Shown: piece after piece, positions 54,066 to 62,086 of the stretch | Layout of the letters: each line of letters opens with the position of its first letter | Position numbering within the stretch: position 1 is the stretch's first letter | Source: Mesorhizobium zhangyense | GTDB lineage: Bacteria > Pseudomonadota > Alphaproteobacteria > Rhizobiales > Rhizobiaceae | Assembly (NCBI RefSeq): GCF_011045115.1 | Contig: NZ_JAAKZG010000009.1 | Location: forward strand, 162,764 to 226,763 | Reading direction: 5' to 3' | Length of the DNA stretch: 64,000 nt | The notes under the pieces: model-generated | The model's input: only the letters and a program-made list of their open reading frames with translations | Told to the model about the DNA's origin: nothing | Databases searched by the model: none | Position numbers and translations under genes: made by a program

Positions 54066-55277
54066 TCAAACGATGAAAAACTCTCCGGCCGTCATGGCAA
54101 GTCCCGGCGAGAGCGTGGCGAACTTCGTTGCCGCAGCACCGCCAAGGCCGTCCTTATCGAACAGCAGGTCGCCAGTGGACTTGTTGTAGATGATACGGTC
54201 ACTCGCATCATGCGCAGCGCTGCCGGTGTGAAAGGCCCCCGCCGAAAGCCAGCCATTCGCAAGGCCGGTGAAGACCGCATTCTCAAGCTGGATCATGTCG
54301 TCGGCGAGGTTGTAGTCCGTAATCTTGTCGATGTTGGTCGACCCGAGCGGGGCGTTGAAGTGAAAGGCGTCGCCTCCGGTTCCGCCGACCAGCGTGTCCT
54401 TGCCCGCACCACCCGAGAGCAAATCATTGCCAGCCCCGCCGCGCAGGATGTTGTTGCCGGCATTGCCGATGAGGGTGTTTTTGAGGCTATTGCCGTTGCC
54501 GGTCAGGTTGGCACTGCCTTGAAGTTCCAGCCGCTCAAGATTTGCGCCAAGCGTCCAGTCGGTATGGGAACGCACGGTGTCGGTGCCTTCACCGGCCAAT
54601 TCAACGATCTGATCACCGGTCGATGAGACAACATAGATATCGTCGCCGGTGCTGCCGCGCAGGATGTCGGCACCAGCGCCGCCATCGAGGTAATCATCGT
54701 CTTCACCGGCATGGATCGTGTCGTTGCCGTCGCCTCCATAGATACGGTCGTTGCCGGTATTGCCATAAAACAAGTCATTGCCGGCATCGCCATAAAGGAC
54801 GTCATGGCCGGACCAGCCTTCGAGAAGGTCGTTTCCGGCTCCACCATGGGCTTCATCATTTCCGGCCCCGAGATGCAGCACGTCGTTGCCGTCTGCGAGC
54901 GTGACGACGTCGCGACCGGCGTTACCCATGAATGTTATGTCGCCCAAAAGATTGAGAAGGGCCTGCGGTGATTGGTTTGCGGCCGCCAGCACATCGGCCG
55001 CAGGTAGAGAAAACCCTGTGATTGTGCCCAAAGTTATCGCGCTGGGCTCGCCGATAAGATCAGTGGTTGCTGCAACCAACTGGATATTATCGATCGTTTT
55101 CAGGCCGGGGCTGCCCGGGATCGGCTGACCTCGAAAAGACACATAGGACGAGCCGTCTGGCCCCGTATATGTCTTCCGATAATCGGTGCCGCTTGAATTC
55201 GTCTGATTTTCCATGACGTCCTGCAGGAAGCCGAGCAGGTCGCTTCCGAATGATTGTGAGACAGTGATCGTAGCCAT
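54066..55277 (-). CDS. RTX protein R10 with N-terminal domain
   Basis: 403 residues. Residues 1-125 are a non-repeat domain beginning MATITVSQSFGSDLLGFLQD, with AITLGTITGFSLPAADVLAA and ALLNLLGDITFMG near its end, the latter matching the LLGDI element of R7/R8. RTX repeats follow (LGAGNDEAHGGAGNDLLEG, WSGHDVLYGDAGNDLFYG), then the common middle block and C-terminal module ending GEFFIV. R11 is the closest relative: both have GAGND.AHGG.GNDLLEGWSG. ATG 55277 has AAGGGAAG upstream. Confidence 0.88.
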   Translation of the reverse strand: MATITVSQSFGSDLLGFLQDVMENQTNSSGTDYRKTYTGPDGSSYVSFRGQPIPGSPGLKTIDNIQLVAATTDLIGEPSAITLGTITGFSLPAADVLAAANQSPQALLNLLGDITFMGNAGRDVVTLADGNDVLHLGAGNDEAHGGAGNDLLEGWSGHDVLYGDAGNDLFYGNTGNDRIYGGDGNDTIHAGEDDDYLDGGAGADILRGSTGDDIYVVSSTGDQIVELAGEGTDTVRSHTDWTLGANLERLELQGSANLTGNGNSLKNTLIGNAGNNILRGGAGNDLLSGGAGKDTLVGGTGGDAFHFNAPLGSTNIDKITDYNLADDMIQLENAVFTGLANGWLSAGAFHTGSAAHDASDRIIYNKSTGDLLFDKDGLGGAAATKFATLSPGLAMTAGEFFIV

Positions 55278-55387
55278 GAGAGCTTCCCTTTTCGCTCGCG
55301 GTTAACAGCAACGTAGCCCGCCTTCCTGGACGAGGATGGCGGGGTTCCACGCCCCTTCGATGCCGGAGCGCCTGGCGTGAACGTGCA

Positions 55388-55421
55388 CAGACCCGCCACG
55401 CCGAAAGGCGTGGCGGGTCTG
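55388..55421. terminator. Strong hairpin between R11 and R10
   Basis: A perfect 15-base-pair stem (55388-55402 with 55407-55421; core GACCCGCCACGCC) with GAAA loop read on the plus strand. It lies 15 bases beyond the R11 stop, so it can stop R11 transcription, but the T run expected on the minus strand is absent. It is nearly the same hairpin as after R4. Confidence 0.7.
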
Positions 55422-55435
55422 TTCCGTTTCAGACT

Positions 55436-56689
55436 TCAGACGACAAAAAAGTCGCCCGCAGTCATCGCAAGTCCGGGCGAGAGCGTGGCGAACTTCGTTG
55501 CCGCCGCTCCACCGAGCCCGTCCTTGTCGAAATACAGGTCGCCGGTTGTCTTGTTGTAGATAATCCGGTCGGTTGAATCGTGGGCGGCGCTTCCGGTGTG
55601 AAAAGCGCCCGCCGAAAGCCAGCCAGCCGCGAGACCGGTGAAAACCGAATTCTCCAGCTGGATCATGTCCTGCGCGACATTGTAGTCCGTAATCTTGTCG
55701 ATGTTGGTGGAGCCCAATCGCGCGTCGAAATGGAAGGCGTCATTTCCGCTTCCGCCGACCAGCGTGTCCTTGCCCGCGCCACCGGACAGCAAATCATTGC
55801 CGGCCCCGCCACGCAGGACGTTATTGCCGCTGTTGCCGATCACTGTGTTGCCTAGGCTGTTGCCGTTGCCGACCAGATTGGTCGTGCCTTGCAGCTCCAG
55901 CCGCTCGACATTGGCGCCGAGCGTCCAGTCGATATGGGAACGTACGGTGTCAGTACCTTGGCTGGCGGATTCAATCACCCGGTCGCCGGTCGAGGAAACG
56001 ACGAAGATGTCGTTGCCGGTGCCGCCATACATGGTGTCGTTGCCAGCGCCGCCATCGAGATAGTCATTATCCTCGGCAGCATAGATCGTGTCGTTGCCGG
56101 TTCCGCCAAACAGCTTGTCGTTGCCGGTATTGCCATAAAACAGGTCATCGCCGCCGTCGCCATAAAGGACGTCATGACCCGACCAGCCCTCGAGAAGATC
56201 GTTTCCGCCACCACCATGGGCCACGTCGTTTCCGGCGCCCATGTGCAGCTTGTCGTAAGCCGCTCCGAATGTGACGTTGTCATTGCCGGAGCTGCCATTA
56301 TACACGAATGGCTGTGCATCCAGCATTGCCGTCAGCGCCGCGTAATTGCCATCCATGACAGCTTGCGCGATCGGACCAACGGGTTGCGACAGGCCGATGA
56401 TCTCAAGGGGATCTGGCTGAGCGACACCGTTGATGATAAGGCGGATTGCCGGGATGATCTTTATGGATGTCACCGTTCCCGACGCAACGCCGGTAAGCGG
56501 GTTATAGCTGAGATTTTGGCCTTCGATCTCGATCCTGTCCTGCGCCCAGAAGCTGCCGCTCTTCTTGCCCCAGACGATCTTGGTGGAAGAGAATGATTGA
56601 ACTGTCTGTCCAGGCAGTTCCGCCGTATGTTCAATTATATCAAGGGGATTGCCAGCTCTGAACTGGTTGATCGTCGCTTCCGCTACCAT
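55436..56689 (-). CDS. RTX protein R11 with N-terminal domain
   Basis: 417 residues from ATG 56689 (GGAG 7 bases upstream). Residues 1-135 form a non-repeat domain (MVAEATINQFRAGNPLDIIE; later NPLTGVASGTVTSIKIIPAI) ending in QPFVYNGSSGNDNVTFG, followed by RTX units LHMGAGNDVAHGGGGNDLL and EGWSGHDVLYGDGGDDLFYG almost identical to R10. The shared C-terminal module ends GDFFVV. R10 and R11 are a tandem pair like R7 and R8, with conserved repeats and diverged N-termini. Last member of the array. Confidence 0.88.
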   Translation of the reverse strand: MVAEATINQFRAGNPLDIIEHTAELPGQTVQSFSSTKIVWGKKSGSFWAQDRIEIEGQNLSYNPLTGVASGTVTSIKIIPAIRLIINGVAQPDPLEIIGLSQPVGPIAQAVMDGNYAALTAMLDAQPFVYNGSSGNDNVTFGAAYDKLHMGAGNDVAHGGGGNDLLEGWSGHDVLYGDGGDDLFYGNTGNDKLFGGTGNDTIYAAEDNDYLDGGAGNDTMYGGTGNDIFVVSSTGDRVIESASQGTDTVRSHIDWTLGANVERLELQGTTNLVGNGNSLGNTVIGNSGNNVLRGGAGNDLLSGGAGKDTLVGGSGNDAFHFDARLGSTNIDKITDYNVAQDMIQLENSVFTGLAAGWLSAGAFHTGSAAHDSTDRIIYNKTTGDLYFDKDGLGGAAATKFATLSPGLAMTAGDFFVV

Positions 56690-56984
56690 CTGAATTCTCC
56701 ATAGTTTTCGGTGCGCACCGCATCGTGGTCACCAATGTTGAAAAACTACGGACGTGCAGAAGCTGCAGGACGCGCGAACGGCTCCCTCGTGCGAACTCAA
56801 TCGCACGTCCGGAGCCCAGGCCGGATGAACTGCCTCAAAAGAGGCCCACGTACATCTGAGCACGGCGAGATTGCATAGATTGCGTGATGCACGCAAGACG
56901 ATATGCATACCTCATTCGTATATAACGATATAACGACTTCAGCCCGCCCGGCCTCGCGCTGGAATTGGACTGGGTTGCCTGAGG
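56690..56984. other. Gap after the RTX array, no gene seen
   Basis: 295 bases with a short dyad GCGTG-ATG-CACGC near 56881-56893 and an AT-rich stretch (CGTATATAACGATATAACGA) at about 56,920-56,939. No open frame with a ribosome site. Contains the R11 promoter on its left end. Confidence 0.35.
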
Positions 56985-57407
56985 TCAGCGCCCGGCGGTG
57001 GCCTGAATGCAGGCCACGTTCGAGGATGAGGCCTGCAGCACGGCCGGCCTCGCCGATCCGGCACTCGCTTTGCGGGCCACGCCGGCCTCGATCATCATCT
57101 CGCCGACATCCGCCCCGTCGATCGATACGGTGGCCAGCGTATCGCCGTCCGGCCCCTTGAGGCGACCGGTGACCGGATCGCCGCGATTGACGGTGATGAA
57201 GCCGGTAACCAGCAGGCTTTCCAGTTGCCGCTTTGCCTGTTCCGCAAGCTGGTTCTCGGTCTTGCATCCGGCGTCCTGCGATTCCGGTGCATCGATGTTG
57301 GCGATGCGAATGCGTTCGCCGGCCAGCACGAATGTATCGCCATCGATCACCACATAGGCGGGTTCGAGCGAAACGCAGGCGCAGAGCAGGAAGACAAGTG
57401 CTTGCAT
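56985..57407 (-). CDS. Staphylococcal nuclease-like (thermonuclease fold) protein, possibly inactive
   Basis: 140 residues. The fold markers VIDGDTFVLAGERIRIANID followed by APES carry the expected Asp, Arg and Glu of the SNase active site, and SIDGADVGEMMIEAGVA is the usual helix after the barrel. The third catalytic residue, normally Arg in YGR just before this (Arg87 in the S. aureus enzyme), appears as Asp in PDGDTLATV. It may therefore lack nuclease activity. A short hydrophobic N-terminus (MQALVFLLCACVS) suggests export, perhaps as a lipoprotein. Start ATG 57407. Confidence 0.75.
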   Translation of the reverse strand: MQALVFLLCACVSLEPAYVVIDGDTFVLAGERIRIANIDAPESQDAGCKTENQLAEQAKRQLESLLVTGFITVNRGDPVTGRLKGPDGDTLATVSIDGADVGEMMIEAGVARKASAGSARPAVLQASSSNVACIQATAGR

Positions 57408-57577
57408 GGCCGGACCGTTACGATGCCTTCAGTTGAAGCCGAAATCTCTATGGCAGATTCTAGGCCGTAATCGTTAAGAAAATTAACCATGGACCCGGCA
57501 GCCCGCACCAGAGGCTTGTCTTTTGGATTTGTGCGGTGATGATGGTCCTGGGGGCATGAATACACTGAGGATGGCAA

Positions 57578-57754
57578 ATGCAACGGCTTGCGATCTGTGT
57601 AATGCTTGCAGCGGGTGCTGCTATTTCTGGATGCCAGAGCAATTCTTCCGGTCAAGACTTTCAGAGGCCTTGTTCGCCAAGGGCCGAGGAAGCCTCAATG
57701 TGCGGATCTCCGGCTAACTCGATACCGGTGATCGGCCCCAAACTCTTCAGCTAG
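57578..57754 (+). CDS. Tiny lipoprotein (58 aa)
   Basis: MQRLAICVMLAAGAAISGCQ is a lipoprotein signal with lipobox ISGC (Cys 19). The mature part is about 40 residues, with a Cys pair in RPCSPRAEEASMCG. GAGG lies 7 bases before ATG 57578. It converges with the methyltransferase gene; a hairpin lies between. Its layout resembles the lipoprotein at 29782-29952 (signal, Gln/Ser-rich linker, two spaced Cys), but sequence similarity outside that pattern is weak. No function assigned. Confidence 0.75.
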   Translation: MQRLAICVMLAAGAAISGCQSNSSGQDFQRPCSPRAEEASMCGSPANSIPVIGPKLFS

Positions 57755-57775
57755 CTCAACCGCTCTAAGCAACGG

Positions 57776-57812
57776 CGGGATTCGGGGCAGGGCGCTTGCT
57801 GCCCGAATCCCG
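57776..57812. terminator. Hairpin between convergent lipoprotein and methyltransferase genes
   Basis: CGGGATTCGGGGCAG (57776-57790) pairs with CTGCCCGAATCCCG (57799-57812) apart from one bulged base, loop GGCGCTTG. No T run. Probably a bidirectional transcription stop (inference). Confidence 0.65.
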
Positions 57813-57828
57813 TAATATGCAGCGCTGC

Positions 57829-58590
57829 CTAGTGAACGTTTCTTGCCGTGCAGATCACCAGATCCTGAACATTCGAGATCACGCCGCGCTTGATCGCCCG
57901 CACGTCGAGAAACTCGCCCCAATGACGGCGGATGTAGTCATCGTCATGGGCGGTGAGGCCGTAGGAATCCGTGATGCCGGGGTAGTCGGTGGTTTTGCGT
58001 GCGCGAAAGCGCTCGTATTCCATGTAGATGAACCCGCGCTCCTTCAGGTCCTCGTCTTTGATGTCGGTCCAGCCCGGGTCGCCGCGCTTTCGACGGGTTT
58101 CCAGGGCTTTGTAGCCGGAGGTTGTGATGAGAGCGAGGCCTCCAGGCTTCAGGATCCTTGCCATCTCTTTCAGCCAGCGGTCCTGCGCATCCTCCGGCAT
58201 ATGGGTCCAGACTGAAACCGAATAGACGGCGTCAAACGTCTGGGCTTCGAAAGGGAGGGGCGGATCATACTCGGTATGAAAGACCTGAATCTCGGGAATT
58301 TGCCTTTGCAGATAGGCGGCCCCGATTCGGTTCACGTCGCAGCCATGCGTCGGCCAGTTCTTCTCCGCGTGCATCTTGAGCGCGACGCGACCTATGCCGC
58401 AGCCGAAATCCAGAACCTTTCTCGGTTTCGACCACGGCCAGAACCCGAATTCCGATTTGAGATGGCTTGAGATCACGGGTTCGATGACTTCGGCCTGACG
58501 CTTGAACACCTCCCAATTATCGGCACCCACTCTCTGGATTTCCTCCAGCGGAGGAGTTCGATATTTTTTCGACCAGTGAGTGTCCGTCAT
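57829..58590 (-). CDS. Class I SAM-dependent methyltransferase
   Basis: 253 residues from ATG 58590, chosen because GGAG lies exactly 7 bases upstream; 15 upstream codons are in frame but lack a ribosome site. SAM motif I KVLDFGCGIGRVALKM (about residue 59), acidic ribose-binding loop THGCDVNRIG, motif post-I PFEAQTFDAVYSVSVWTHMP and motif III RILKPGGLALITTS. The acceptor substrate is not recognisable; the arrangement resembles Methyltransf_11-type small-molecule or glycan methyltransferases. The preceding 278 bases (58591-58868) hold no gene. Confidence 0.88.
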   Translation of the reverse strand: MTDTHWSKKYRTPPLEEIQRVGADNWEVFKRQAEVIEPVISSHLKSEFGFWPWSKPRKVLDFGCGIGRVALKMHAEKNWPTHGCDVNRIGAAYLQRQIPEIQVFHTEYDPPLPFEAQTFDAVYSVSVWTHMPEDAQDRWLKEMARILKPGGLALITTSGYKALETRRKRGDPGWTDIKDEDLKERGFIYMEYERFRARKTTDYPGITDSYGLTAHDDDYIRRHWGEFLDVRAIKRGVISNVQDLVICTARNVH

Positions 58591-58868
58591 CCAGTATCTC
58601 CGTTTGTCGGTGACATTCGCTTCGAGATCACGCACGGCCTGACGCCAATACGCTCAATCTGCGCCTGTAAGCCGGATCTCAAATACATGAAGCTGAATGA
58701 TCATGATGAACCACACGCCCCAGCGGCGGAGGAATCACTCCTTCAGGTTGTGAGATTTCCCGGTTGATTGGGAACAACGCGAAATGGCACCCAAGGTTCC
58801 ACTCGGCGGGAGAGAAGGTCAGGTTTCTTGAATGTTTCCCTGCCGGCGATCGAGTGGCCCGGCTGAGT

Positions 58869-59195
58869 TTAGATATCGAACGCGGCGCCGTCCGAAGCCA
58901 GTTCGATGACGGCCGCCCGGATTTGATTCTCCTGCCAGCCGGCTCTCATCGCGCGAATCACGAGGCGAGTAAAAAGGAGTGCGATCGCATCCTTGCAGGT
59001 GACGCCCGAAGCAGGCGACGCGATTTCCGTCTTACGCCTCAGTGCGTCCAGAACCTCTTTCGGTACGGATGTCTTGCCGTGATACCAACGGTGAACTGAT
59101 CGGAAAGTCCAGCCAAACTCTCGGGCCACTTTGGATTGCGCGCCATAGCCATAGATCGTCGTGCAAAGGCGACGAAACTCTTCGTGGTCGTCCAT
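58869..59195 (-). CDS. Helix-turn-helix DNA-binding protein
   Basis: 108 residues from ATG 59195 (GTG 59204 is three codons upstream; neither has a good ribosome site). A helix-turn-helix is visible at about residues 20-50: GAQSKVAREFGWTFRSVHRW followed by HGKTSVPKEVLDALR. The C-terminal half is helical, unassigned. Similar short proteins act as phage or island repressors. It lies 420 bases from the integrase gene and reads away from it, so it may be the element's regulator or a chromosomal neighbour. Confidence 0.6.
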   Translation of the reverse strand: MDDHEEFRRLCTTIYGYGAQSKVAREFGWTFRSVHRWYHGKTSVPKEVLDALRRKTEIASPASGVTCKDAIALLFTRLVIRAMRAGWQENQIRAAVIELASDGAAFDI

Positions 59196-59615
59196 CAGAC
59201 GCACCGCATTTCATTCTAGAAGCGCCCCCCGGCAGCGCTTTTAGATCACAGTCCGAAAACGACAGCAATACTGCCAGATCACTGCCTGAAGACCTTCAAT
59301 CGCGTTGCGTGGCGGGAATGGAAACCAGCCATGCACCTCGCCGACGACGAGCGAGCGGACGTGTCACCTAGCCAGGCCATCTCGCATACGGCATCTCCAA
59401 GCGTTGCCTTGGCGAGACTGCGGATTCAAGCGTCGATGAGATAATTGGAAAAGTGGCTCCCCGGGCCGGAGACATTTCGGTATCCATAAGGAACCATTGT
59501 GGCAACCAACGTGCTACCAACACCTTGAAAACAAACATTTCACTTGTCCATTATGTCCATAGTGGTTACAGCTAGCGCGCAACCCAATAGCGGGGATAAA
59601 GCGGGGAAAGACGCG
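59196..59615. other. Region upstream of the integrase, no gene seen
   Basis: 420 bases. An in-frame extension of the integrase from TTG 59544 or ATG 59553 is possible but unconvincing. I looked for a tRNA 3' end or other direct repeat that would mark an attachment site and found none; the region 59,460-59,540 (containing GGCAACCAACGTGCTACCAA) could hold the integrase promoter. Confidence 0.35.
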
Positions 59616-60884
59616 ATGGGGAGCCATACGAAAAATGCCCTCACAGTTAAGGCCATTGCTTCGAGCAAGGCAAAAAAGTTGCGCGATGGAGGAGGGCTCT
59701 GGCTCGTCCGCAAAGGGGTTGGCCGGTATTGGATCTTTGATTTTCGCTACAATGGCAAACGGCGCGAAATGGGCCTTGGCCCGCTACACACAGTCGGATT
59801 GGCAGAAGCCCGCCGGAAAGCTGAAGATGCTCGGGTGCTACTTCGACAAGGCACAGACCCCGTCGAACACAGGCGGGGCGCGGGCGCCATCGAGGCGGCC
59901 AAGGCATCCGCCTCGGTAAAGACGTTCGGTGACTACGCAGACGCCTACATCGACGCTGCCATTAAGGCGGGCCGCTGGCGTGGCGCTAAGACCGAAGCCG
60001 GTTGGCGAAACACTTTGACCAAACATGCCGCCGCGATACGAACCAAGGCGATCACCGATATTGACGTTCAGGATGTCCTTTCTGTGCTGCGACCCCTTTG
60101 GGGCGAAAAACAGGAGACGGCAGAAAAGCTTCGAGAGCGCCTTGAACGAGTTTTGGACTCAGCGCGCGTCGAAGGATTGCGAGCGGGAGAGAATCCAGCC
60201 GCCTGGAAAGGCAACTTGGAACACGTGCTGCACAAGCCCGACGATCTGACGAACACAGCGAACCATCCGGCGCTGCCCTATAGCCAGATGCCAATCTTCA
60301 TGAAGAAACTTGCTGCAATCGAAGGCACGGGCGCAAGGGCACTTGAATTCACCATCTTCACAGCCGCCCGCAGTGGCGAGGTGCGTGGCACCACTTGGTC
60401 AGAAATCGACTTTGAACGGAAACTGTGGACCGTCCCCGCGAAACGCATGAAAGAGGGCAGGGAGCACCGTGTTCCGCTGTCAGACGCTGCAATAAAGCTA
60501 CTTCGGGCCGTGCCGCGCTTCGAGGGCATCAATCTAGTCTTTCCGGCTGTGCGAGGCGGAGAGCTTAGCGACATGACACTTTCGGCGACGATAAAGCGTA
60601 TGCAGGTTGCCGAGCTAAAAGCCGGTCGCGTTGGTTGGGTCGATCCCAAACAACTTGATGCAGATGGAAAGCCGAGGGTGGCCACGCCACACGGCTTCCG
60701 TTCGGCATTTAAGGATTGGACGATCGAGGCTACTGATTACCCCAGTGAGCTGGGTGAGGCGGCCTTGGCGCACGCGGTCGGTGATGCCGTTGAGCGTGCT
60801 TATCGGCGCGGAGATGCGCTGGACAAGCGGCGAGTGCTGATGTCTGACTGGGCGGACTATTGTGCCAGTTTGCCGAAGGCATAG
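59616..60884 (+). CDS. Tyrosine site-specific integrase, P4 type
   Basis: 422 residues from ATG 59616, preceded by GGGGAAAG; this start fits the family's N-terminal arm-binding domain (LTVKAIASSKAKKLRDGGGL). Catalytic residues: Arg in FTAARSGEVRG, Lys in the strand around RKLWTVPAKRMK, His-x-x-Arg in TPHGFRSAFKDW, second His in LAHAVGDAVE and nucleophile Tyr in RAYRRGDALDKR. It would integrate and excise the element occupying the right end of the window. Intact, no frameshift. Confidence 0.94.
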   Translation: MGSHTKNALTVKAIASSKAKKLRDGGGLWLVRKGVGRYWIFDFRYNGKRREMGLGPLHTVGLAEARRKAEDARVLLRQGTDPVEHRRGAGAIEAAKASASVKTFGDYADAYIDAAIKAGRWRGAKTEAGWRNTLTKHAAAIRTKAITDIDVQDVLSVLRPLWGEKQETAEKLRERLERVLDSARVEGLRAGENPAAWKGNLEHVLHKPDDLTNTANHPALPYSQMPIFMKKLAAIEGTGARALEFTIFTAARSGEVRGTTWSEIDFERKLWTVPAKRMKEGREHRVPLSDAAIKLLRAVPRFEGINLVFPAVRGGELSDMTLSATIKRMQVAELKAGRVGWVDPKQLDADGKPRVATPHGFRSAFKDWTIEATDYPSELGEAALAHAVGDAVERAYRRGDALDKRRVLMSDWADYCASLPKA

Positions 60885-61111
60885 GTCCACGATAAATAAA
60901 ATGGACGCACATGTTGAGAAAATTGATTCTAAAACCCTATATAGTGTGTGACTAGCAGGTTTTCGCTAACGTTGGTCGGACGCTTTCCCGACCCGCAGTG
61001 TCCCCGCGTGGACTGCGACGGCAACCCGGCGGCCTTGGCCAAAAATCCCCGTTTTTATTCAACGCCACAACTACGCGCCCGGATTCCGTTCGGTCGCGAG
61101 GAGGATTTCGT

Positions 61112-61312
61112 ATGCATGCCAACGACAACGTCGTTCTCGTTTCACTCAACGACGCGGCTAGAATGACCAGCTTGTCGCGCACTTTTATCAACAGACTTCG
61201 GGCGATCGGGAAATTCCCGCTCGCGGTCCCATTGGGTGAGCGACGGGTGGCCTTCGTCAAGGCCGAGGTAATGGAATTCATTAACGCACGCATTGCGGCC
61301 CGCGCCGCCTAA
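61112..61312 (+). CDS. AlpA-like excisionase / transcriptional regulator
   Basis: 66 residues from ATG 61112 (GAGGAG about 8 bases upstream). MHANDNVVLVSLNDAARMTS followed by SLSRTFINRLRAIGKFPLAV, then a basic wing GERRVAFVKAEVMEFI, is the winged helix of AlpA/excisionase proteins. Such proteins direct excision or activate the integrase gene. The upstream 227 bases (60885-61111) are AT-rich near 60,920-60,950 (CTAAAACCCTATATAGTGTG) and probably hold its promoter. An ANDN motif sits at residues 3-6. Confidence 0.82.
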   Translation: MHANDNVVLVSLNDAARMTSLSRTFINRLRAIGKFPLAVPLGERRVAFVKAEVMEFINARIAARAA

Positions 61313-61363
61313 ATCTTTTCCAAATCTACCAAGTAACCCGCCATGAGCGGGAAGGGAGAAGCC

Positions 61364-61789
61364 ATGTCTACAATTACGCTCGATGACGGCGACGTCTTGA
61401 ACACCGCGCATGTGGTGAAATTGACCAAGCTCAGAAACGGCGAATACAAATTCCTCATGACCGATGGCAGCATCGCCACCGGCCGAACCAACGAGCCTGA
61501 ATCTAAAATCTGGCCGATCGTGCCGGCGGCAGCCGGATATCGAGGCATCATCACAGATGTGATTGATCGGGAGCACTTCTTTGAAGAGCGGGCGGTGATC
61601 GGTTGGCGCATTTGCCCAGGTGGGAACTATGCCCTCCTGGAGGGCCGGAGCACCGAGGAGGGCTACGCAGCGATTCAGGAGCCGAACGGCCTCGTAACCG
61701 ATTGCGACGGAAACCGCTTCTGCAACATTCAGGCCTTCAAGGCCGCCGTCGCGGACGAGGATGCAGCATTTCTGAAGGCTGCCGCCTGA
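61364..61789 (+). CDS. Hypothetical protein (141 aa) in the integrated element
   Basis: From ATG 61364 with GGGAG upstream. Starts MSTITLDDGDVLNTAHVVKL; predicted beta-rich, no family recognised. The stop codon overlaps the next start (TGATG), so it is translationally coupled to the SpoVG-like gene. Its place between the excisionase and replication ATPase suggests an accessory role in element maintenance (inference). Confidence 0.75.
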   Translation: MSTITLDDGDVLNTAHVVKLTKLRNGEYKFLMTDGSIATGRTNEPESKIWPIVPAAAGYRGIITDVIDREHFFEERAVIGWRICPGGNYALLEGRSTEEGYAAIQEPNGLVTDCDGNRFCNIQAFKAAVADEDAAFLKAAA

Positions 61790-62070
61790 TGGAACCTGCA
61801 ATCAGGCATCTTCGAGTGACGGGTGAAAGCCCGTCGCCCAAGGGATTTCAACGTATTGCGACATTCGATTTAGAGCTTGGACCAGCGGTCACGCTTCACG
61901 GCTTGCGCCTCGTGAAGACGCCATCCGCGCGGTTGGAGATATACCCACCAGATCGGCAGGACGGTCGACGTTGCGCATCACTGGCGCCGGCTTTTCGTGA
62001 CCAGATTTCTCAACTTGCCGCACATCATATGGAGTCGACCATTGGCGCCGCTACCGAAGACGCAGCCTGA
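61789..62070 (+). CDS. SpoVG-like small nucleic-acid-binding protein
   Basis: 93 residues. Pattern IRHLRVTG...FQRIATFDLEL, VTLHGLRLVKTPSARLEIYP, QDGRRCASLAP, ISQLAAHHM matches the strand order of SpoVG (V-x-x-V...AIASITLD, FVVHDIRVI, LFVAMPS, HPI...KI..AV). SpoVG proteins bind DNA or RNA. The match is by pattern and not by a database search. ATG 61789 overlaps the previous stop; it precedes the RepA-type ATPase gene by 16 bases or less. Confidence 0.55.
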   Translation: MEPAIRHLRVTGESPSPKGFQRIATFDLELGPAVTLHGLRLVKTPSARLEIYPPDRQDGRRCASLAPAFRDQISQLAAHHMESTIGAATEDAA

Positions 62071-62086
62071 AGAAGAATCTGCCTAC

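Noticed and set aside
35770..56689. RTX proteins as T6SS effectors
   Set aside because: They carry type I-style C-termini, lack Hcp/VgrG/PAAR or MIX-type signatures, and are 19 kb or more from the T6SS genes.
58764..59099. Plus-strand frame of 111 codons
   Set aside because: Antisense to the helix-turn-helix gene and without a ribosome site.
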